Positions 23,655 through 28,136 of a stretch of DNA of 28,136 bases are shown one piece after another. The notes below the pieces were generated by a model. The model was not told where the DNA came from. It ran no database searches and saw only the letters and a program-made list of their open reading frames with translations. Made by a program: the position numbers and the translations under genes. The stretch is from positions 1-28,136 of the forward strand of contig DAHJ01000031.1 in assembly GCA_002495905.1 (NCBI GenBank). The letters are read 5' to 3'. Source of the DNA: Thaumarchaeota archaeon UBA223. Lineage in GTDB: Archaea; Thermoproteota; Nitrososphaeria; Nitrososphaerales; UBA57. Every line of letters begins with the position of its first letter. The first letter of the stretch is position 1.

Positions 23655-24596
23655 TTATTCTATCTCAAGTTTTTCTTTCAATATTGATGCAGCTTGCTCA
23701 GGATCCATTTTCTTAGACAATACTTGTTGTACCAGACTTTGAAAGTCAGAATGATTTTTAATTTTATCGCTAAATGTCTTAGATAAGTCATCGATAATAA
23801 CAGCAAGAATTTCATTTTGGATTTTATTTTCTTTGATAGAAGATCTACTAGACGAGTTATTGATAAATTTTTCTCGTTCATTAATAGAAGCAATAAGTTC
23901 GTCAATCCCAGTTCCATTTATAGACTCAGTTTTAATCACTTGAGGCATCCAGTTATCATTTTTTAGTTTTGATGCACTAAGTATTTTTGTGTACATTTGA
24001 TCAGATCCTTCAAGATCAGATTTATTTACGACAAAGATATCGCCAATTTCCATAAGACCTGCTTTGTAGATTTGAATATCATCACCCAATTCAGGCATTA
24101 GAACAATTACCACGGCATCAGTTATTTTTAATATATCAACTTCAGATTGTCCTGCGCCAACAGTTTCAACGATTATTAAGTCAAGACCTGATGCATCAAG
24201 AATAGATAAACTTCTACGAGTATATTGAGACAATCCTCCAGATCTATTTCCAGAAGACATGCTTCTAATGTAAACATTAGGATCAAGATTATGTGTGCTC
24301 ATACGTAATCGGTCACCAAGTAATGAACCACCGGTAATTGGACTTGATGGATCAATAGCAAGAACGCCAATTTTCTTATCAAGTTTACGATAGTTTTCAA
24401 TTAAACTATTAATTAATGTGCTTTTTCCAGTGCCAGGGGGACCTGTGATGCCAACAACAAATGCATTACCGGTTATAGGATATAGTTTAGAAAGTATATC
24501 ATCAACTATTGGATCTTCATTTTCAATCATAGATATTGCTTTAGCAATAGATCTTCTATCTCCTGATACAATAGAACTGACAAAATCATCCATCAT
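23655..24596 (-). CDS. meaB: Methylmalonyl-CoA mutase-associated GTPase MeaB (ArgK family)
   Basis: G-protein chaperone that loads and protects the B12 cofactor of methylmalonyl-CoA mutase. P-loop GPPGTGKST, switch region VLAIDPSSPITGGSLLGDR, IIVETVGAGQSE and NKSDL are all present and typical of MeaB. The frame extends to an ATG at 24647, but minus-strand AAATTATATATC (24621-24632) lies about 30 bases before the ATG at 24596, and MMDDFVSSIVSGD is the natural N-terminus, giving 313 residues. The mutase large subunit is encoded divergently next door. Confidence 0.94.
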   Translation of the reverse strand: MMDDFVSSIVSGDRRSIAKAISMIENEDPIVDDILSKLYPITGNAFVVGITGPPGTGKSTLINSLIENYRKLDKKIGVLAIDPSSPITGGSLLGDRLRMSTHNLDPNVYIRSMSSGNRSGGLSQYTRRSLSILDASGLDLIIVETVGAGQSEVDILKITDAVVIVLMPELGDDIQIYKAGLMEIGDIFVVNKSDLEGSDQMYTKILSASKLKNDNWMPQVIKTESINGTGIDELIASINEREKFINNSSSRSSIKENKIQNEILAVIIDDLSKTFSDKIKNHSDFQSLVQQVLSKKMDPEQAASILKEKLEIE

Positions 24597-24721
24597 AGGG
24601 TAATAATTTATGTCGAGGAGGATATATAATTTTGATAACTTTGCCATTTGACGAATTTTTTTTAGAGAATACCGAAATGAATTAAAGTATAAGATTTTAG
24701 ATTCATATATAGGTAATAATA

Positions 24722-26437
24722 TTGCTAGAAACTGAAAATTACTGGAAACATAAAATCAATGAACTTAGTAAATTAAAGAAATCCAGTGAAAAAGATGATG
24801 AAGATGTAAGAAAATGGGAAAAAGAAATACTCGAGCCTTGGAATAAAAAATCAAACAATAATGAAGAATTTTCTACTACATCCGATATTGATGTAAAGAC
24901 ATCATATTCTGCGTCAGATGTTATAAAGAAAAGAGATAAATCGATGCCGGGAGAGTTTCCATTTACAAGAGGTCCTTATCCAAATATGTATAGAGGAAAA
25001 AAATGGACAATGAGAATGTTTTCAGGATTTGGAACTCCAGAAGATACAAATAACAGATTAAAATATTTAATAAAAAATGGTCAAACAGGATTAAGCATAG
25101 CATTTGACATGCCTACTTTGTATGGATATGATGCAGATAATGATAGATCAAGAGGTGAAGTAGGAAAATGCGGGTGTAATATTTCTTCATTAAAAGATAT
25201 GGAAATATTACTGAAAGACATTCCGTTAAATCAAGTTAGTACATCAATGACAATCAATGCTCCTGCATCGATTCTCACAGCAATGTATGCTTCTGTAGCA
25301 TCAAAAAATAATATTCCATTAAATGAATTACGTGGAACAGTACAAACAGATATTCTAAAGGAATACATAGCACAAAAAGAGTGGGCATATCCACCGAAAG
25401 ATCACATGAGAATTGTTCGGGACATGATGGAATATTGTACAAAAGAAATGCCAAAATGGAATTATGTGAGTATTAGTGGTTACCATATAAGAGAAGCAGG
25501 ATCAAATGCAGCGCAAGAGTTAGCATTTACATTGGCAAATGGTTTCACATATCTAGAATTAGGTCAAAAAGCAGGATTAAAGACCGAAGAATTTGCGCCT
25601 AGACTATCGTTCTTTTTTAATTGTACAATGAATTTCTTTGAAGAAATAGCTAAATTCAGAGCTGCAAGAAGAATATGGGCCACAGTATTAAAAGAAAAAT
25701 ATGGAGTTGAAAAAGGACCAGCGTTAGCATTAAGATTTCACACACAAACTTCAGGAGCTTCTTTAACTTGGCAGCAACCAATGAATAATATTGTAAGAAC
25801 AGCAATAGAGGCACTTGCAGGAGTATTAGGAGGTACACAATCACTTCATACAAATTCATATGATGAGGCTTGGGCACTTCCAACGGAACAAGCAGTAAAA
25901 GTGGCACTTAGGACGCAACAAATCATAGCAGAAGAAACAGGAGTAGTTCAAGCTGTAGACCCATTAGGAGGTTCGTATTATTTAGAACATTTAACAAATG
26001 AATTAGAAGAAAAAGCGTATAGGTATTTTGAAAAAATTGATTCATTGGGAGGAGTAATTAGTGCAATAGAAAAAGGATATTTGCAAAAAGAGATTGCTGA
26101 AACAGCATACCGTAGTCAATTAGATATAGAAAAAGAAAAAGAAGTCATTGTTGGAGTAAATAAATATACTGAAGAAGAGGAAGACAAGATAGAAATATTA
26201 AAAGTAGATGATGAGGCACAAAGAATTCAAGTAAATAGATTAAAACAGCTAAAAAATGATAGAGATAATAATAAAGTTAGAGAATCACTTGAGAATCTTA
26301 GAAAAACATATGAGAGTAATGATAAAAATTGTATGAATGATACGATAAAAGCAGTACAAGCATATGCTACATTGCAAGAAATTGTAGATGTTGGTAGAGA
26401 AGTGTTTGGTGAATGGAAAGAACCGCAAATATTTTAA
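24722..26437 (+). CDS. mcmA1: Methylmalonyl-CoA mutase, large (catalytic) subunit
   Basis: B12-dependent mutase interconverting methylmalonyl-CoA and succinyl-CoA; in thaumarchaea it serves the 3-hydroxypropionate/4-hydroxybutyrate carbon-fixation cycle. The 571-residue chain contains the substrate-binding TIM barrel: FPFTRGPYPNMYRGKKWT, GLSIAFDMPTLYGYDAD, RGEVGKCGCNISSL, RFHTQTSGASLTWQQPMNN and GGTQSLHTNSYDEA. It lacks the B12 domain, which is the next gene. The start is TTG at 24722 with a TATA-like stretch TTAAAGTATAAG about 34 bases upstream; no suitable ATG is in frame nearby. Confidence 0.96.
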   Translation: MLETENYWKHKINELSKLKKSSEKDDEDVRKWEKEILEPWNKKSNNNEEFSTTSDIDVKTSYSASDVIKKRDKSMPGEFPFTRGPYPNMYRGKKWTMRMFSGFGTPEDTNNRLKYLIKNGQTGLSIAFDMPTLYGYDADNDRSRGEVGKCGCNISSLKDMEILLKDIPLNQVSTSMTINAPASILTAMYASVASKNNIPLNELRGTVQTDILKEYIAQKEWAYPPKDHMRIVRDMMEYCTKEMPKWNYVSISGYHIREAGSNAAQELAFTLANGFTYLELGQKAGLKTEEFAPRLSFFFNCTMNFFEEIAKFRAARRIWATVLKEKYGVEKGPALALRFHTQTSGASLTWQQPMNNIVRTAIEALAGVLGGTQSLHTNSYDEAWALPTEQAVKVALRTQQIIAEETGVVQAVDPLGGSYYLEHLTNELEEKAYRYFEKIDSLGGVISAIEKGYLQKEIAETAYRSQLDIEKEKEVIVGVNKYTEEEEDKIEILKVDDEAQRIQVNRLKQLKNDRDNNKVRESLENLRKTYESNDKNCMNDTIKAVQAYATLQEIVDVGREVFGEWKEPQIF

Positions 26438-26451
26438 AATGGGAATTTACT

Positions 26452-26847
26452 ATGTCTCAGAAAATTAGAATATTAGTAGCAAAACCAGGGTTAGATGCTC
26501 ATGACAGAGGAGTATTAGTTTTATGTAGAGCATTCAGGGATGCAGGTATGGAAGTAATATACAGCGGGTTATTACCAACGCCAGAACAAGTTGCAAGTAT
26601 AGCAATTGATGAGGATGTAGATGCAATAGCATTAAGTTTACACAATGGGGCACATCTAACCGCATTTCCAGAAGTAAAGAAATACCTAGAAGAAAAAGGC
26701 GCAAATGAAATAGCTATAATTGGAGGAGGAATAATACCTGAAGAAGATAAAGAAGAATTAGAAAAAAATGGAATTACAGGTAATTTTGGTCCTGGAACTT
26801 CCATGGATACAATAATTGAACATATAAAAAAAGTTGTAAAGAAATAG
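26452..26847 (+). CDS. mcmA2: Methylmalonyl-CoA mutase, small B12-binding subunit
   Basis: Cobalamin-binding partner of the large subunit, 131 residues. The B12 motif DxHxxG is seen in KPGLDAHDRG, with SGLLPTPEQV and IGGGIIPEED further on, where the family has its SxL and GG loops. The conserved start MSQKIRILVAKPG is the ATG at 26452, 14 bases after the large-subunit stop; the frame also extends upstream to 26413, overlapping mcmA1. The methylmalonyl-CoA epimerase gene is not next to it. Confidence 0.95.
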   Translation: MSQKIRILVAKPGLDAHDRGVLVLCRAFRDAGMEVIYSGLLPTPEQVASIAIDEDVDAIALSLHNGAHLTAFPEVKKYLEEKGANEIAIIGGGIIPEEDKEELEKNGITGNFGPGTSMDTIIEHIKKVVKK

Positions 26848-27016
26848 ATAAAATTAAAGAACTGCAGTCCAAGAGACAATAAAATCAAAAAACCTATGGA
26901 TGCCAGTAAGAAGAGATTAATAGTCGTGTATCAGAATGCAGTCCTCGTTGAATTTTTAGCAATTATTATATTTAGACTTATGTCAAAGGGATAGATAGTT
27001 ATGCAGTAGTAATTGA

Positions 27017-27469
27017 TTATACCTTTCCAAGTCTTCCAAGAAATCTTTCATATTCAAGAATCAAGACGTCGTCTTCTATAGTTACATAAACTGTATAATC
27101 ACCTGGTAAATAATAGTTCTTAGTTTCAATTGAACTAAAAGAATCATAATCACTGAGATCGATAGAATGTGTACCAGAAATTAGATTTATTAAAGTAACA
27201 TATTTAACATCGATAGATTTTCCATTACCTTCGACAGTAAAGATAGAAACAGGAACTTGTTGTACAAAAGAAGAATTATATAGTTGATCAGGAGGAATAC
27301 TTCGAATATTAGATTCCAAGCCAGAAGTATATTCTGTACTTAAATTAATTGCATTAGCACGTAAAGAGAAAATAAAGATAGCAATAATGACGAATAGAAT
27401 TACAGAAAAATTTTTCTTGTTTAATTTGTTTAGAAGAATATTGCATCGGTCCAGAATTGAATCGATCAT
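27017..27469 (-). CDS. Membrane-anchored or secreted protein of unknown function
   Basis: A 150-residue protein with a basic cytosolic N-terminus (LNKLNKKN), one hydrophobic segment at about residues 21-36 (SVILFVIIAIFIFSL) and then RANA, which could be a signal-peptidase site. The remaining 110 residues are beta-rich and look extracytoplasmic (GDYTVYVTIEDDVLILEYERF), perhaps a small Ig-like sandwich. The start lies three bases after the stop of the acidic gene upstream, so the pair is one transcript. I do not recognise the family. Confidence 0.75.
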   Translation of the reverse strand: MIDSILDRCNILLNKLNKKNFSVILFVIIAIFIFSLRANAINLSTEYTSGLESNIRSIPPDQLYNSSFVQQVPVSIFTVEGNGKSIDVKYVTLINLISGTHSIDLSDYDSFSSIETKNYYLPGDYTVYVTIEDDVLILEYERFLGRLGKV

Positions 27470-27472
27470 AAT

Positions 27473-28136
27473 CTAACCTTCAAACAATACTCGCCACATA
27501 TCAAGTATGTTAATAGGGTATGAGTAATAAGGCCATTCATACAATGAGTCAGAAATATCTTCAAATGGAATGAAGAATTGAGCATCTCCGAAAATATCAT
27601 CTATAATTTCTGCATTCGTAGAAGGATAACTGCCGTAAATCGATGCAATTTGTATTTGTGAATCGTCGGAAAGAATTTCGTCAATCATCAAAGTAGCGGC
27701 AGCCTTATTTTGAGAATTAAATGGAATTGTTGCATGAACGCTAGTTCTTACACTGCCTTCAATGCCGAAATACACTTCAATCTCATCACTAATGTCTCCT
27801 TGAATTGATTCAAGTAGAATTGAACCATATCTGAAATATCCAACCAAAACCTCTTCTTCATCAAAGACTTCAAGAATTGAATCAATTTCAAGTTCTGGTT
27901 CGATTTCGCCAATTAACTCGTCCATTTCTTCCATTTCAGGTTCATCCTCAATTTCAAAATTCAACAATTCAGGCCATTCAGATTCCAATGAATTGTCATA
28001 GAATGGTTGATAATAACCAGAGCTTCCATAGTGAAGAACAGTAGTTACAACCAATGCGGTACCGGCTTTATCGTCAACTGGACTAGGGAAAAAGACTCCT
28101 TCTACTTCTTCCTCGTCGTCATCGTCATCATCATCG
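27473..28136 (-). CDS. Very acidic protein of unknown function (N-terminus beyond window)
   Basis: The minus-strand frame is open to the right edge, so the true start is outside; a TTG at 28054 is only internal. The visible 220 residues begin with a run of seven Asp and three Glu, then VEGVFFPSPVDDKAG. A second acidic block follows (FEIEDEPEMEEMDELIGEIE), and the rest is beta-rich and aromatic (VLHYGSSGYYQPFYDN, YEWPYYSYPINILDMW). There is no membrane segment in the visible part. Together with the membrane-anchored gene three bases downstream it may form a cell-surface or membrane complex. No family is recognised. Confidence 0.72.
   Translation of the reverse strand, partial: DDDDDDDEEEVEGVFFPSPVDDKAGTALVVTTVLHYGSSGYYQPFYDNSLESEWPELLNFEIEDEPEMEEMDELIGEIEPELEIDSILEVFDEEEVLVGYFRYGSILLESIQGDISDEIEVYFGIEGSVRTSVHATIPFNSQNKAAATLMIDEILSDDSQIQIASIYGSYPSTNAEIIDDIFGDAQFFIPFEDISDSLYEWPYYSYPINILDMWRVLFEG

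Noticed and set aside
26848..27016. A C/D box small RNA in the gap after mcmA2
   Set aside because: No convincing C (RUGAUGA) and D (CUGA) pair was found on either strand; only a repeated TGCAGTCC octamer was noticed.
1..28136. Mobile elements, CRISPR arrays, prophage or plasmid genes
   Set aside because: No transposase, integrase, regular spaced repeats or terminal inverted repeats were seen; nearly all space is filled by housekeeping genes.

Overview
The window reads as a stretch of an ammonia-oxidising thaumarchaeon (Nitrososphaeria, Nitrosopumilus-like). The genes are archaeal throughout: MCM helicase, GINS, RFC small subunit, exosome Rrp4/Rrp41/Rrp42, SBDS, prefoldin beta, KEOPS Pcc1, diphthine synthase and CTP-type riboflavin kinase. 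The DNA is strongly A+T rich, genes are packed with short gaps or overlaps, and several starts fit leaderless transcription, with a TATA-like box about 25-30 bases before the start codon. An Amt ammonium transporter beside a two-subunit B12-dependent methylmalonyl-CoA mutase and its MeaB chaperone fits the nitrogen and carbon metabolism of ammonia-oxidising archaea (3-hydroxypropionate/4-hydroxybutyrate cycle). The organism call is inference; no 16S or amo gene is present.

Layout. 1-3805: replication genes (mcm and gins23 on the minus strand; rfcS on the plus strand, followed by an overlapping 56-residue zinc-ribbon gene). 3814-3921: an intron-containing tRNA-Lys(CTT). 3982-7555: a diphthine synthase-DUF357 fusion, FAD synthase RibL with an HTH domain, the riboflavin kinase/regulator RbkR, an Hjc-like nuclease and a nitrilase-family amidohydrolase. 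7637-7937: tRNA-Asp(GTC) and tRNA-Lys(TTT), both split by several introns. 7987-11761: the exosome/ribosome superoperon (SBDS, rrp4, rrp41, rrp42, eL43, pcc1, pfdB). 11794-14172: an ECF transporter energising module (two ATPases plus EcfT) without a recognisable S component. 14173-14304: another intron-rich tRNA. 14332-19487: genes mostly for tRNA maturation (atypical kinase, CCA-adding enzyme, UPF0200 and UPF0201 proteins, RNase Z, Trm-G10-like methyltransferase). 19444-22834: PRPP synthetase, Amt, a zinc-ribbon protein and a CinA-like domain. 22910-26847: GPN GTPase, MeaB and methylmalonyl-CoA mutase. 27017-28136: two minus-strand genes I do not recognise, one very acidic and cut by the window end, the other membrane-anchored or secreted.

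The strongest unusual signal is in the tRNAs. All four appear to carry two or more introns, about nine in total, at D-arm, 26/27, anticodon-loop, variable-region and T-loop positions. Both lysine isoacceptors are interrupted at the same D-stem position. The most open-ended protein signal is the acidic plus membrane-anchored gene pair at the right edge. No mobile element, CRISPR array or phage gene was seen, and no gene-free stretch exceeds 300 bases; the largest gap, 26848-27016, holds only a doubtful 32-codon frame.
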